Source: a bacterium SCSIO 12696 (GTDB lineage: Bacteria; Pseudomonadota; Gammaproteobacteria; Pseudomonadales; Porticoccaceae). Taken from it: DNA of 64,000 nt. Both the position numbers and the translations under genes were made by a program. Within the stretch, counting starts at the first letter, position 1. Every line of letters starts with the position of its first letter. The stretch covers positions 1,240,001 through 1,304,000 of the forward strand of contig CP073744.1 in the NCBI GenBank assembly GCA_024397955.1, written 5' to 3'. This document shows, in pieces, positions 36,825-46,218 of the stretch. The notes beneath the pieces are model-generated. The model saw only the letters and a program-made list of their open reading frames with translations, was not told where the DNA came from and did no database searches.

Positions 36825-38090
36825 TTAATTGGCAGCTTTTCGTACCGCCAAAAAATACAGAACTGTCCCTGCCAGCAGAATAAAACCGAGCATCTGCCAG
36901 GCCTGTGCACTGGCGTGGCTGGCCACCCAAATGCAGGATGCGGCCGCCAGCAAAACCATCAACAAATGCCACCAAGGGGTTTTCTCGCTATTTTTGCGTT
37001 GCAAAACCGGCAGTGCCAAAGCCGTTAGCAGGTACATCACTATCCTCGACAGTGTGCCCGCCACCGCCAAGACAATAAAACCGCCCCACAAGCTGAAAAG
37101 AATCGCAGCGATGCCATAAAACAGAATCGAGAAATACGGCGAATGAAAACGCGATGACACATAGGCAAATGCTTTGGGCAAGGTGCCCTGTTCCGCCATT
37201 GCATAAGTCACCCGAGGCACAACCGTGCCACCCGATAATGTGTTTGCACCGATAGAGAATGCTGCCGCCAGAGAAATAACGATGACCCCGGCTTGCCCAA
37301 ACAGGTCTCCCGCTGCGGCCGCCAGCGCGCTTTTGTTATCGGTGACCTCTGGGGCAATGGACAAATAAGCCCAAATAACCAGCATATAGAACAGGGCGAC
37401 GGCCAACAGCGTCACTAGCAACGCAAGTGGAATATTACGCTTGGGATTGCGTACTTCCCCGGCGGGAAGGGTGGCATTTTCAAACGCCATATAGGCATAG
37501 AAAGTCAGCAATACCACACTTTCAACTTGGGTGAATTCCGGCAAACTAAAGCCCACTGCCGGGTTGCGTGTTGCCAAGCCGACCAGCACCAGAATAACAA
37601 GGGGGCACAACTTGATAACCGTCATCAAACCAAGAGTACCCACCGACGTACGCATACCAATGATGTTGACTATGGTGGTAAAAGCGATAAACCCCACCAC
37701 CGTAATCCCTTTTGCCAGTGGGTCCGCCAACACCGGGAAAAGCACCGCCAAGTAAGCCACGGCTACCTGTGTATTCGCTGCTATGGATACCACACCGGAG
37801 GCGTAACGAGACCACCCGGTTTGAAAGCCAACAAATGAACCGAAAGCCGCCTGAGTGTAGAGAACCGGCCCCCCATGGGTATCGAAACGTGTGGCAAGGG
37901 TTGCAAAGATAAAGGTCAGGGGGAAGATCAGCGCTGCCCCCAAGAGCATCATCCAGGGCGCAAAATTGCCTACTGCTGCAACCAGAATTGCCGGCAAGGC
38001 AAAAATTCCAGAGCCAATCATGCCATTAACCGGGAACAGTGCGGTGCCCCAAAAACCCACCGAACGCTTTAGAGCAGGCACTTTTGTCAT
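36825..38090 (-). CDS. APC family amino acid permease
   Basis: A 421-residue inner membrane transporter with about 12 helices. The first helix has the substrate-binding NGMIGSGIFALPAIL (unwound GSGIF motif of the amino acid-polyamine-organocation family), and helix 6 region has TFYAYMAFENATLPAGEVRN with the family's F-E-N pattern. The substrate cannot be told from sequence. A GAGG site precedes the ATG. It follows the S9 peptidase gene in the same direction by about 40 bases; uptake of amino acids released by that peptidase is a plausible link. Confidence 0.85.
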   Translation of the reverse strand: MTKVPALKRSVGFWGTALFPVNGMIGSGIFALPAILVAAVGNFAPWMMLLGAALIFPLTFIFATLATRFDTHGGPVLYTQAAFGSFVGFQTGWSRYASGVVSIAANTQVAVAYLAVLFPVLADPLAKGITVVGFIAFTTIVNIIGMRTSVGTLGLMTVIKLCPLVILVLVGLATRNPAVGFSLPEFTQVESVVLLTFYAYMAFENATLPAGEVRNPKRNIPLALLVTLLAVALFYMLVIWAYLSIAPEVTDNKSALAAAAGDLFGQAGVIVISLAAAFSIGANTLSGGTVVPRVTYAMAEQGTLPKAFAYVSSRFHSPYFSILFYGIAAILFSLWGGFIVLAVAGTLSRIVMYLLTALALPVLQRKNSEKTPWWHLLMVLLAAASCIWVASHASAQAWQMLGFILLAGTVLYFLAVRKAAN

Positions 38091-38132
38091 GATGACCTCA
38101 GGGTATACACAGAAAACCGAGCGGTAACAAAA

Positions 38133-40250
38133 TCAGTTTCCCGTAGTGACGGCTGACTGATCAGCCATTGCCGTTCCTTCTGATTCTTCATCCTTGTATT
38201 TATCGAACCAGGTCAAAATGTAACCGATTTTTCTCGCCAGATTGGAAGGTTTGGCAGCAATGCCGTGATACGCCCCCTGAATACGCACCAGTGCACTTTC
38301 GACGCCCTGCAAACGCAAGGCACCGTAGTATTGTTCGCTTTCGCTCATGGGGGTGCGCACATCCAACTCACCAGTTAACACCATGGTGGGTGTGGTGACA
38401 TTGCCAACCAGTGACAAAGGTGAACGCTGCCAATACTGACGGTAGTCGTTCCAGGGCAGATCGCTAAACCAGTAGCGAGTCATAAAGGTATAGATGTCAG
38501 AGGTGCCGATCATACTGACCCAGTTAATCACTGGTTTGGCGACCACAGCGGCTTTAAAGCGATCGGTCTTGCCAATAATCCAAGCGGTCAAAACACCACC
38601 GCCGGAACCACCCGTAACGAACAAGTTGGTTTCGTCAACGTAACCTTTGGCGATCACTCCATCTACCATATCCATCAAATCGTCGTAGTCCTGGGAGGGA
38701 TAGTTTTTGTCAATCAAGTTGGCGAATTCGCTGCCCATCGAAGTGGAACCGCGCGGGTTGCCATAAACCACCACGTACCCCGCTGCCGCAAACATTTGTA
38801 CTTCTGTTGAGTATTCAGGGCCGTAAGCTGTGTGAGGACCACCGTGAATCTCCAGAATCAACGGGTACTTTTTAGAGGGGTCGAACTCTGGGGGTTTTAC
38901 TACCCAAGCCTGCAACTTGCGGTTATCAACACGGCTGTTTACAACCATTAGTTCGGGCTTATTAATGGCCTTGTGATCGAATAAATCGCCGTTGAGATCC
39001 GTGAGCTTGGTGACTGTGCCACGTTTGTCCACCAACGCTAAATCCGCCGGCCTGTCGCCACTGGAGTGGGTGTACACCAGGTTGCCGCTGTCAGTGACGT
39101 CGTAATGGCCAGACGTGTAAGGTCGGCCAATACTAATGCCGCCTAATGCATCGGTTTTATCAGTTATTTGCCCAGACAAACTGGCGTAGGCCACATGCTT
39201 TTTGCCCTCTTTGTCGTAGCTGAAATAGATGCCTTTACTGTTTTCTGCCCATTTGATATTGCCGACAGAACGATCTAAATCCGGTGTTAATCGCTTAATA
39301 CCGCTGCCGTCCGGGTTCATTACATAGAGTTCGGTAATTTGATGAGACTGACCGTTATCCTCAAAACCGGTAAAGGCCAGCTTGTTGCCATTTGGGCTTA
39401 TCTTGGGGTTGCCCTCTGGGCCACTGGTGCTGGTCAGTTTGGTGATCTCACCATTCGCCAAATTGATTGCCAGCAGATCGCTGTTAAAAATGTCGAAGTC
39501 AAAATCCTGACGAGTGTTGGCAGAGACAATAATTTTTTTGCCATCTTTGGTCCAGGCCAGTGAGCCGGAATAATCGTGGGCACTAAACGTCATTTGCCGT
39601 GGAGTACCGCCAATAGTTGGTACCACGTATACCTGCATATTGCCGGGTCGGTTCATGCCCGCCCCATCCCGTTGAAACAGGGTTTGGTCGATGTATTGTG
39701 CGTTGTCGGCCCACTGAGCGCCTTTCGGCTTGAATGATATGTCAAAAGCCGGTTTTTGCTTGCTCGGCGTGAACATGGCAAACGCCAGCTGTTTACCGTC
39801 TGGGGAAAAGCTCAAACTTGTCGGGCTCATGGCCACGTCAGTCACTCGAGCGGTGTTACCACTGGCAACGTCTCTGACGTATATCTGTACTTTACCTTCT
39901 TCACTAGACAGGTACGCCATACTCGCCCCATCCGGCGAAAAAACCGGACTGAAATGATTTTTCGTGTTCGACAGGAGCGGCATATGCTTTTTACCATCCG
40001 ACGACACAGTCCATAAATTCCGGCGCAATCGGTCGGTCATAATGTCCATACTGCGGCGCTCATAAACCACGGTTTTACCGTCGGGCATAACCACCGGGTT
40101 GGCCGCATACTCCAATCCAAAAATATCTTTGTAGGTAAGAAGGCTGTCGTTGAGTGCTGGTGTTTGTTGGTGGTCTGCTATGCAATAAGTTGCAAGCGGT
40201 GTACTGATAAAAAGTGCCAATGCAACTTTTGTGATAAAAGCTTTATTCAT
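38133..40250 (-). CDS. S9 family (prolyl oligopeptidase-like) exported peptidase
   Basis: A 705-residue serine peptidase. A signal peptide (MNKAFITKVALALFISTPLA) directs it to the periplasm or beyond. Residues about 45-430 form a beta-propeller with WD40-like/TolB repeats (FSPDGKQLAFAM, SPNGNKLAFTG, NPDGSGIKRLTPD). The C-terminal alpha/beta hydrolase has the nucleophile FVTGGSGGGVLTAWI, an acid in TGELDVRTPMSESEQYYGAL and the histidine in GAYHGIAAKPSN. The class cleaves dipeptides or short peptides near proline or acyl-peptides. It may form a unit with the permease downstream. Confidence 0.92.
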   Translation of the reverse strand: MNKAFITKVALALFISTPLATYCIADHQQTPALNDSLLTYKDIFGLEYAANPVVMPDGKTVVYERRSMDIMTDRLRRNLWTVSSDGKKHMPLLSNTKNHFSPVFSPDGASMAYLSSEEGKVQIYVRDVASGNTARVTDVAMSPTSLSFSPDGKQLAFAMFTPSKQKPAFDISFKPKGAQWADNAQYIDQTLFQRDGAGMNRPGNMQVYVVPTIGGTPRQMTFSAHDYSGSLAWTKDGKKIIVSANTRQDFDFDIFNSDLLAINLANGEITKLTSTSGPEGNPKISPNGNKLAFTGFEDNGQSHQITELYVMNPDGSGIKRLTPDLDRSVGNIKWAENSKGIYFSYDKEGKKHVAYASLSGQITDKTDALGGISIGRPYTSGHYDVTDSGNLVYTHSSGDRPADLALVDKRGTVTKLTDLNGDLFDHKAINKPELMVVNSRVDNRKLQAWVVKPPEFDPSKKYPLILEIHGGPHTAYGPEYSTEVQMFAAAGYVVVYGNPRGSTSMGSEFANLIDKNYPSQDYDDLMDMVDGVIAKGYVDETNLFVTGGSGGGVLTAWIIGKTDRFKAAVVAKPVINWVSMIGTSDIYTFMTRYWFSDLPWNDYRQYWQRSPLSLVGNVTTPTMVLTGELDVRTPMSESEQYYGALRLQGVESALVRIQGAYHGIAAKPSNLARKIGYILTWFDKYKDEESEGTAMADQSAVTTGN

Positions 40251-40406
40251 GAGGCTTTACCTTAGATTTTTTTAACTCTTGGCAAGACAATAGTTTACAT
40301 GAAGGGCTAACGATTTGATCCAGAGTTATGCTAGCAGCACTCTTCATTATCTCCACAAATCCAAGCCTGATTCTATATAATTTAGAGCCACGTGCCTCTT
40401 TAATCA

Positions 40407-41741
40407 TTAATTCTGAAAAGAGAAGTACAACGTTGCCGCGCTAACCACGGTTACCAGTACCAGTGCAAGATACAGAAAGATCTTCGCCGGAACTCCAGGA
40501 CGAAGCTCAGCAGGCAACAGCTTTTTCTCCAGATAGAGTATTCCCAAAATCAGAATCGGGCCAGTTAGGGCCGTGTTGATACCGCCAATAATAATCAACA
40601 GCAACGGCCTTTCGAAAGTCAGGTACAGAATTAAAATATAGAAAGGCCAAAAATAACCAAACCCGCGAATAAGCTTTTGTCGCAACGCTGCATCGTCCCG
40701 CACCATGCCAGTTTCTATCAGGTAGTCCGGCAACAGGCGAGAAAGTCCACCGAGCGCGCTAAGTACCGTCGAGAACAACACCATAAAAGCAGCGACCAGA
40801 AACAAGTCTTTCGCCCATGACCCTAACACCTCGGAGTACATAGCCGAGAGCACGGCGATCATCGTACTGTTATCCGGCACAGTCCCCATCTTATGTAGCA
40901 CCGCTGCACCCAGCAGGTAGAACGGCACCGTCGCCAGAGTGAGCAAGATCAACGTCAGCCAAACATCTGTGCGCAAAACCCGCAGCCAACCCTGGGCTCG
41001 TGCCAGCCGATCTGGCGTTGTGGAATCGCCAATATTTCGCCCATAACCTTTGTCCAGGCAAAAATAGCTGTAGGCAACGGTTTCCTGACTATTGACACCC
41101 GTGTAACCGAATACAGCCAAAGCGAGGGACAAATAAATAATATCGAAATCAACGGATTGTGCATTAGCAATCTCACTGACTGACATCGCATACTCGGTAA
41201 ATTGCAAGGCAGTCGAGCAATACACAGTTATGACGGTAAACGTGCTGACGAGTACAAGCAATAAAGTTTCGAGCAACCGGTAGGAACCACTGCCAAGAAT
41301 CATGGACGTGACGATGGCTATAGATACTGCTGCAATTGTGTTTGAAACGCCCGGTACTATCAGGCTCATGGCCTGCGCAGTACCGCCAAGAATGCCGCCG
41401 GCACCCAGCGCGCTAATCATGGTCGTCAGCAATAACAACCAGATAATCCAGGACGCTCGTTTGTGCTTGCCGGGTAAGGTTCCGGGCACATGATTAAAAG
41501 CATTCAGGTAAGTCTTATCGCGAACAATGCAGATTTTGGCCAATTCTGCCTGGACGATGGATTTGGACCAGCACGCTAATAACAAAAACCACAACAGGCC
41601 AAAACCGACAGCAGCACCCAGCGAAGAAGTCAGAATCAGTTCACCGGAACCGACAATACTGCCAGCAACTAGCACACCGGGGCCCAGGTGCCGCAATCGG
41701 CCGAGAAAAGTAGAAGGTGCAGCCCTACTCACTAACGTCAC
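40407..41741 (-). CDS. Divergent Nramp-like membrane transporter
   Basis: A 444-residue protein with about 11 membrane helices. I prefer a GTG start at 41741 (AAGG just upstream) that overlaps the end of the HD gene; a TTG at 41780 would add 13 residues. The N-terminus RHLGPGVLVAGSIVGSGELI aligns with helix 1 of Nramp transporters, but the metal-binding D-P-G-N is replaced by G-S-G-E, and the helix 6 M-P-H-N region is FGYTGVNSQETVAYSYF. Thus both canonical metal ligand sites are absent, as in the Nramp-related class of unknown or Mg-like substrates. Last gene of a three-gene unit with a methyltransferase and an HD protein. Confidence 0.75.
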   Translation of the reverse strand: MTLVSRAAPSTFLGRLRHLGPGVLVAGSIVGSGELILTSSLGAAVGFGLLWFLLLACWSKSIVQAELAKICIVRDKTYLNAFNHVPGTLPGKHKRASWIIWLLLLTTMISALGAGGILGGTAQAMSLIVPGVSNTIAAVSIAIVTSMILGSGSYRLLETLLLVLVSTFTVITVYCSTALQFTEYAMSVSEIANAQSVDFDIIYLSLALAVFGYTGVNSQETVAYSYFCLDKGYGRNIGDSTTPDRLARAQGWLRVLRTDVWLTLILLTLATVPFYLLGAAVLHKMGTVPDNSTMIAVLSAMYSEVLGSWAKDLFLVAAFMVLFSTVLSALGGLSRLLPDYLIETGMVRDDAALRQKLIRGFGYFWPFYILILYLTFERPLLLIIIGGINTALTGPILILGILYLEKKLLPAELRPGVPAKIFLYLALVLVTVVSAATLYFSFQN

Positions 41742-42306
41742 CAAGCACCTTTTTGTATAGACTCTGCTTGGGTACTGCAATCACCTTTCTTACCATTGGG
41801 GCGAACAGGTCAAGAGACAGCTTAGGTCGTGAATTATCGAATGCAATGTTGTCGTACTTGGCAACAAATCGTTCGGTACGTTCGTAATGCTCAGAATCTT
41901 TGAATTTATCCCGCATATTACGATCGACACCAAAATGATGGAAAAAGTTATACCCCTGAAAAATAGCGTGGTGTTTTATCATCCAGTAATTGGCGTCGGA
42001 AACAAATGGCCGCAAAATCTCTGCTGCCACATCCGCATGGTTGAAGCTACCCAGGGTATCGCCGATATCGTGCAATAAAGCACAAACTACGTACTCATCA
42101 TCTTCCCCAGCTTCTGCGGCAAGCTCTGCAGTTTGCAGACAGTGCTGCAAGCGGTCTAAAGGAAAACCACCACAGTCGCCATGAAGCAATTGCATATGCT
42201 GCAGAATTCGATCCGGCAAGCCAGCCATGAATTTTCTCTGCTCACCAACAATAATCTGCCAGTCTTCTTTGGTGCTTTCGGTAAACGATTTGAAGTTTGT
42301 TTTCAT
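41725..42306 (-). CDS. HD-domain protein, PhnZ/TmpB-like
   Basis: A 193-residue protein; the start at 42306 gives MKTNFKSFTESTKED and leaves a 38-base gap to the methyltransferase. The HD ligands are visible: H55 in DRLQHCLQTAELA, H79-D80 in ALLHDIGDTLG, H90 in NHADVA, H112/H113 in IKHHAIF and D152 in KYDNIAFD. The spacing, with an extra central histidine, resembles the di-iron HD oxygenases PhnZ and TmpB of phosphonate breakdown more than HD phosphohydrolases of nucleotides. No Fe/alpha-ketoglutarate partner (PhnY-like) is next to it, so the substrate is open. Confidence 0.7.
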   Translation of the reverse strand: MKTNFKSFTESTKEDWQIIVGEQRKFMAGLPDRILQHMQLLHGDCGGFPLDRLQHCLQTAELAAEAGEDDEYVVCALLHDIGDTLGSFNHADVAAEILRPFVSDANYWMIKHHAIFQGYNFFHHFGVDRNMRDKFKDSEHYERTERFVAKYDNIAFDNSRPKLSLDLFAPMVRKVIAVPKQSLYKKVLGDVSE

Positions 42307-42344
42307 GCCCGATCTCAATTCTTTGCGCACAACAATCCTTGCGA

Positions 42345-43160
42345 TTACGGCTTCACCCCACACACCATAAAACTGGCCACCACACAGAAAAAATGTCCGG
42401 CCTCCGCTGACCGCTCCATATCGGCAATCCAGGTATTTGCCTCTTCTTCGGTTAATAGTCCCTGCTCTTGCATAATCAGTGCCGCATCGGGAAAGCGCCC
42501 GACTTTTTTAGCCCGTTCAAAGTTTGTGCTGGCGCTTAGTCTTGGCGAGGAGATTACGTCTTTTAATCCGGCTTCTTTGAATAAACGGTAATTTTGTCGA
42601 CCGGCCCAGGGGTTGCGCACACGGCTGTTCATAAAAGTTAGAATTTTTTCGGTGAGTTTTCTGTCACTTCCGTCAATCATGCGGCCGCCGTAGTCCGGGT
42701 CGTTAATCAAAATTTTGCCGCCGGGGCGGGTAACTCGAATCATCTCTGCCAGCACCGCTTTGCGGTCTGGCAAATGTTGGAATACCCGGTCTGCCCGACA
42801 GCCATCAAAACTGTTATCGGGAAATTCAAGAGCTTCGCCACTTCCCTGAATGAACTCCACATGCACGCCAGCCTGCTGCGCTTTTTGCTGGGCTTCAGCA
42901 ATCATTACGGCGCTGTTATCAACACCCACAACACGGCCACTGGGGCCAGCGATCTTTGCCAGTTCTATGGCATCGTCACCGGTGCCACAACCCAAATCCA
43001 GGTAGCTGCCACCTTCTCTGGCACCCATTACTTCGTAGCTCTCGCGCTTCCTTTGCTGGGTGCCTTTCATGGCAGTAACTGTATCCAGGTATTCGACAAA
43101 CTCTTGCGCCATTGGCGATCTGTCTACTTCGCTCCAGTGATAAAGGTCGGTCTGTGTCAT
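42345..43160 (-). CDS. Class I SAM-dependent methyltransferase
   Basis: A 271-residue cytoplasmic enzyme. Motif I is SYLDLGCGTGDDAIELAKIA (about 53-72), followed by the acidic VVGVDNSAVMI, FIQGSGEALEFPDNSFDGCR and RVTRPGGKILINDPDYGG. This is the UbiE/BioC-like methyltransferase class; small molecule substrate unknown. It opens the three-gene unit with the HD protein and the Nramp-like transporter, all on the minus strand with short gaps or overlaps, so it may modify the same compound the other two handle. Confidence 0.82.
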   Translation of the reverse strand: MTQTDLYHWSEVDRSPMAQEFVEYLDTVTAMKGTQQRKRESYEVMGAREGGSYLDLGCGTGDDAIELAKIAGPSGRVVGVDNSAVMIAEAQQKAQQAGVHVEFIQGSGEALEFPDNSFDGCRADRVFQHLPDRKAVLAEMIRVTRPGGKILINDPDYGGRMIDGSDRKLTEKILTFMNSRVRNPWAGRQNYRLFKEAGLKDVISSPRLSASTNFERAKKVGRFPDAALIMQEQGLLTEEEANTWIADMERSAEAGHFFCVVASFMVCGVKP

Positions 43161-43230
43161 TATTTATACCTCGTTAAGTACATCTCATTTAATCAATGCC
43201 ACTCCCGCGCAAGCGAGATAATTTCTCTAC

Positions 43231-43324
43231 CGTCATCCCCGCGAAGGCGGGTATGCATAGACCACCGTACTGATACGCCCTCGGCAGTTTTTCCACCATG
43301 GATCCCCGCCTTCGCGGGGATGAC
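43231..43324. repeat. GTCATCCCCGCGAAGGCGGG inverted repeat pair
   Basis: GTCATCCCCGCGAAGGCGGG (43232-43251) faces CCCCGCCTTCGCGGGGATGAC (43304-43324, one base longer arm) across about 50 bases. This is a widespread gammaproteobacterial intergenic repeat. Directly after the last permease stop (43332) it could act as a 3' hairpin of the whole peptide transport transcript. A third, diverged copy lies inside the coding start of a binding protein at 50649-50674. Confidence 0.8.
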
Positions 43325-43331
43325 TTACCGA

Positions 43332-44231
43332 TTAATATTCTGCTTTGGGATCAAAAGCATCCTGCAAACCATCCCCCAAAAAGTTAAACGCAATAACGGT
43401 GATAAAAATCATCAGGCCGGGGTACACCGCCTGCATCGGCGCTTCCCAAATAAGCTGCTGGGCGTTGGTGAGCATATTTCCCCAGCTGGCCACAGGCGGC
43501 TGAATGCCCAGGCCGAGAAAGCTGAGCGCCGATTCCACCAGAATCACCCCACCAATGGAGAGCGTAACGGCGACAATAATCGGGGATAAAAGATTGGGCA
43601 GAATATGGTGGAACATAATGTCTTTATGGCCAGCACCAGCACCTTTGGCGGCCATTACAAATTCCCGTTCCCGCAAACTCAGGGCGGCCCCGCGCACCAG
43701 GCGTGCCTCGCCCGTCCAACCCAATAGGGCGACGATAAACACAATGCGATACAGGCTGACACTTTCTGATTGCACCCAAGCATCGGGCAAACCCAATTTA
43801 CTCAGGTCGATAGCGGCAATCACAATCAACAGGGGCAAACCCGGTAAGGCGATAAAACTGTCGGTCATGCGCATTAAAAACGCATCCACCCGGCCGCCAA
43901 AATAACCCGCCGCCAAACCGATCACGGTACCGATAACCACCGAAAACACCGCCGCCGTAAAGCCTACAAACAGAGAAACACGGCCGCCGTACAGCAAGCG
44001 CAAAAACAGATCACGGCCCAATTCGTCGGTACCCAGCGGATGAGCCAGCGATGGCCCTTGCAAGCGGTTTAATAAATTCACATCGTTGGCACCCACTCCC
44101 ATCCAGATTTCAAACAGGGGTGCGCTCAAGGCCAGCGCAATAAAAAGCAGTAAAATGAAACCGCTGGTCATGGCCAGTTTATGGCGAGTGAAGCGGCGCA
44201 GCGCCAACAATAACGGGGAATTCTGGTTCAT
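43332..44231 (-). CDS. Dipeptide/oligopeptide ABC permease DppC/OppC-like
   Basis: A 299-residue inner membrane permease of the peptide ABC transporter. It has an N-terminal TM region (MTSGFILLLFIALALSAPLF), the LGTDELGRDLFLRLLYGGRV signature of DppC, and the EAA loop AKGAGAGHKDIMFHHILPN that docks to the ATPase. Start overlaps the DppB-like stop by 4 bases. Last gene of the transporter operon. Confidence 0.93.
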   Translation of the reverse strand: MNQNSPLLLALRRFTRHKLAMTSGFILLLFIALALSAPLFEIWMGVGANDVNLLNRLQGPSLAHPLGTDELGRDLFLRLLYGGRVSLFVGFTAAVFSVVIGTVIGLAAGYFGGRVDAFLMRMTDSFIALPGLPLLIVIAAIDLSKLGLPDAWVQSESVSLYRIVFIVALLGWTGEARLVRGAALSLREREFVMAAKGAGAGHKDIMFHHILPNLLSPIIVAVTLSIGGVILVESALSFLGLGIQPPVASWGNMLTNAQQLIWEAPMQAVYPGLMIFITVIAFNFLGDGLQDAFDPKAEY

Positions 44232-45196
44232 GCGGCAGCACCTCCTTCGCCAATCACAATGCGTGGATCAAGCTTGGCATAGCAAATATCCGCTAATAGA
44301 TTGCCCAACAGGGTGAGCACCGTTGCCAACAGTAGTGCCGTCAACGCCAGGTTAAAGTCGTTGCCCATGATGGAATCAAAAATTAATTTGCCCATGCCGG
44401 GCCAGGAAAAGATGGTTTCTACAATCAAGGCACCGGAAAACAGGGAACCGAATTCCAGCGCCAGAATGGTCACCACCGGAATCATGCCGTTGCGCAAACC
44501 GTGGCGCCAAATCACTCGCCACTGGCCGGCGCCTTTGGCTCTTGCGGTACGAATGTAGTCTTTGCGCAACACTTCCAACATGGAGGCGCGCACAAAGCGC
44601 GAATAGCTGCCAACATTCAGAATCACGATAGTGGCCATTGGCAACACCATGTAACGAAATTGCTCCAGCAAGCTGCTACCCGCCGGGGCAGTGCCCCCTG
44701 CCGGTAACCATCCCAGGGTGACACACAGCAAGGTCATCAGCATCAGAGCCAACCAAAACGAAGGCAACGATATACCGGCAAACGCAAACAGGTTGATGCC
44801 GTAATCCAGTACCGAGCGTGGTTTTGACGCAGCCATTACACCCACTGGAATAGCAATGGCGATGGCCACAATAAATGTGGTGCCCATCAAAACCAGGGTA
44901 TTCACCAGCGCCGGGCCGAGCACATCCAATACCGGCTGGCCGAACAACCGTGAATAACCCAGCTCACCAGTGAGCGCTCTGCCCAGCCAGTTCAAGTAGC
45001 GTTCATAAACCGGCACATCCAGGTGATACAACGCTCGTAATGCCGCTACATCTTCCGGGGTCATGGTGGGGTCTTCACTGGCCAGAATATCGATGGGGTC
45101 GCCGGGCATCAGGCCGATCAAACCGTAAATAACGAACGACATCAGTAGAATAACCACCAATGACTGGCCGCAACGGGCCAACAAATATTGCCTCAT
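44228..45196 (-). CDS. Dipeptide/oligopeptide ABC permease DppB/OppB-like
   Basis: A 322-residue permease. Typical GLMPGDPIDILASEDPTMTP after the first helix, ELGYSRLFGQPVLDVL, and the EAA loop TARAKGAGQWRVIWRHGLRN. Overlaps the ATPase before it and the permease after it by 4 bases each, the usual arrangement for matched subunits. Confidence 0.94.
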   Translation of the reverse strand: MRQYLLARCGQSLVVILLMSFVIYGLIGLMPGDPIDILASEDPTMTPEDVAALRALYHLDVPVYERYLNWLGRALTGELGYSRLFGQPVLDVLGPALVNTLVLMGTTFIVAIAIAIPVGVMAASKPRSVLDYGINLFAFAGISLPSFWLALMLMTLLCVTLGWLPAGGTAPAGSSLLEQFRYMVLPMATIVILNVGSYSRFVRASMLEVLRKDYIRTARAKGAGQWRVIWRHGLRNGMIPVVTILALEFGSLFSGALIVETIFSWPGMGKLIFDSIMGNDFNLALTALLLATVLTLLGNLLADICYAKLDPRIVIGEGGAAA

Positions 45197-46218
45197 AGCT
45201 GAACCACCTCCTCAATAACGGTTTGCTCCACAACCTGCTCCGCAAAGTGGCAAGCCACCTGGTGAGTACTGGCTGAATCCGCCACTTCCAGTGCTGGCAT
45301 AGTCTTACGACACTGGTCTTGAGCTTGTGGGCAACGTGGGTGAAATGGACAGCCCTGGGGCGGGCTGATGGGGCTGGGAGGGTCGCCGTGTAAAACTTTG
45401 CCAATTTTGCTTTTGTTGGGTACCACACCGGGCACCGAACTGAGCAGAGCTTGTGTGTAAGGGTGGCGAGGGTTCTGGAACAGGTTGTCCCGTTCGCCAA
45501 CTTCAACAATTCGCCCCAGATACATCACCGCCACCCGATCTGCCAGGTGATGAACCACCGCCAAGTCGTGGCTGATAAACAGATACGTGAGGTTAAATTG
45601 TTCGCGCAGGTCTTTAAGCAAATTCAATATCTGGCTTTGCACCGACACATCCAGCGCCGACACCGGTTCGTCCGCCACCACAAAAGCCGGGTGCAGAATC
45701 AGCGCCCGGGCAATCACAATGCGCTGGCGCTGGCCGCCGCTGAATTCGTGGGGGTATTTGCGCAGGCTGCGCTCTGACAACCCCACTGCTTCCAGTAACT
45801 CCACCGCTTTTTCCCGTCGCAGCTGGGCATTGTCACTGGAAAAAAATTTAAGGGGTTCGGTAAGAATGGCTTCGATGGTATGGCGCGGATTCAGAGACGA
45901 CATTGGATCCTGAAAAATCATCTGCACATGGCGGCGCAGGGGTTTTACCTGCTTGGCGGTTAGTGCCGCAATATTCTCACCCTTAAGGCTCAAATCCCCT
46001 TCACTGGGCTTATAAAAAAGCGACAGCATTCGCCCCAGAGTGGTTTTACCGCAACCACTCTCCCCCACCAATGCCAGAGTTTCCCCGGCAACAATATCCA
46101 GGCTAACGTCCGTTACCGCGTTAACGGTTTTTTTCTGCCAGCCTTTGCCGGTGGCAACACGGGTTTTAAAGCGTTTGCATAAACCGCGAGTGGAAACCAA
46201 CACATTATCCGTGGGCAT
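45193..46218 (-). CDS. Dipeptide/oligopeptide ABC ATPase DppF/OppF-like
   Basis: A 341-residue ATPase. Start at 46218 lies inside the end of the preceding ATPase gene (14-base overlap). Walker A GESGCGKTTLGRMLS, signature FSGGQRQRIVIARAL, Walker B VVADEPVSALD and switch histidine ISHDLAVV are intact. The C-terminal oligopeptide cluster CPFHPRCPQAQDQCRKTMPA, with four cysteines, is the iron-sulfur motif of Opp/Dpp ATPases. Confidence 0.95.
   Translation of the reverse strand: MPTDNVLVSTRGLCKRFKTRVATGKGWQKKTVNAVTDVSLDIVAGETLALVGESGCGKTTLGRMLSLFYKPSEGDLSLKGENIAALTAKQVKPLRRHVQMIFQDPMSSLNPRHTIEAILTEPLKFFSSDNAQLRREKAVELLEAVGLSERSLRKYPHEFSGGQRQRIVIARALILHPAFVVADEPVSALDVSVQSQILNLLKDLREQFNLTYLFISHDLAVVHHLADRVAVMYLGRIVEVGERDNLFQNPRHPYTQALLSSVPGVVPNKSKIGKVLHGDPPSPISPPQGCPFHPRCPQAQDQCRKTMPALEVADSASTHQVACHFAEQVVEQTVIEEVVQL

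Noticed and set aside
38168..38398. Short open frames in and around the peptidase and permease genes
   Set aside because: All are out-of-frame shadows without ribosome sites or recognisable content.
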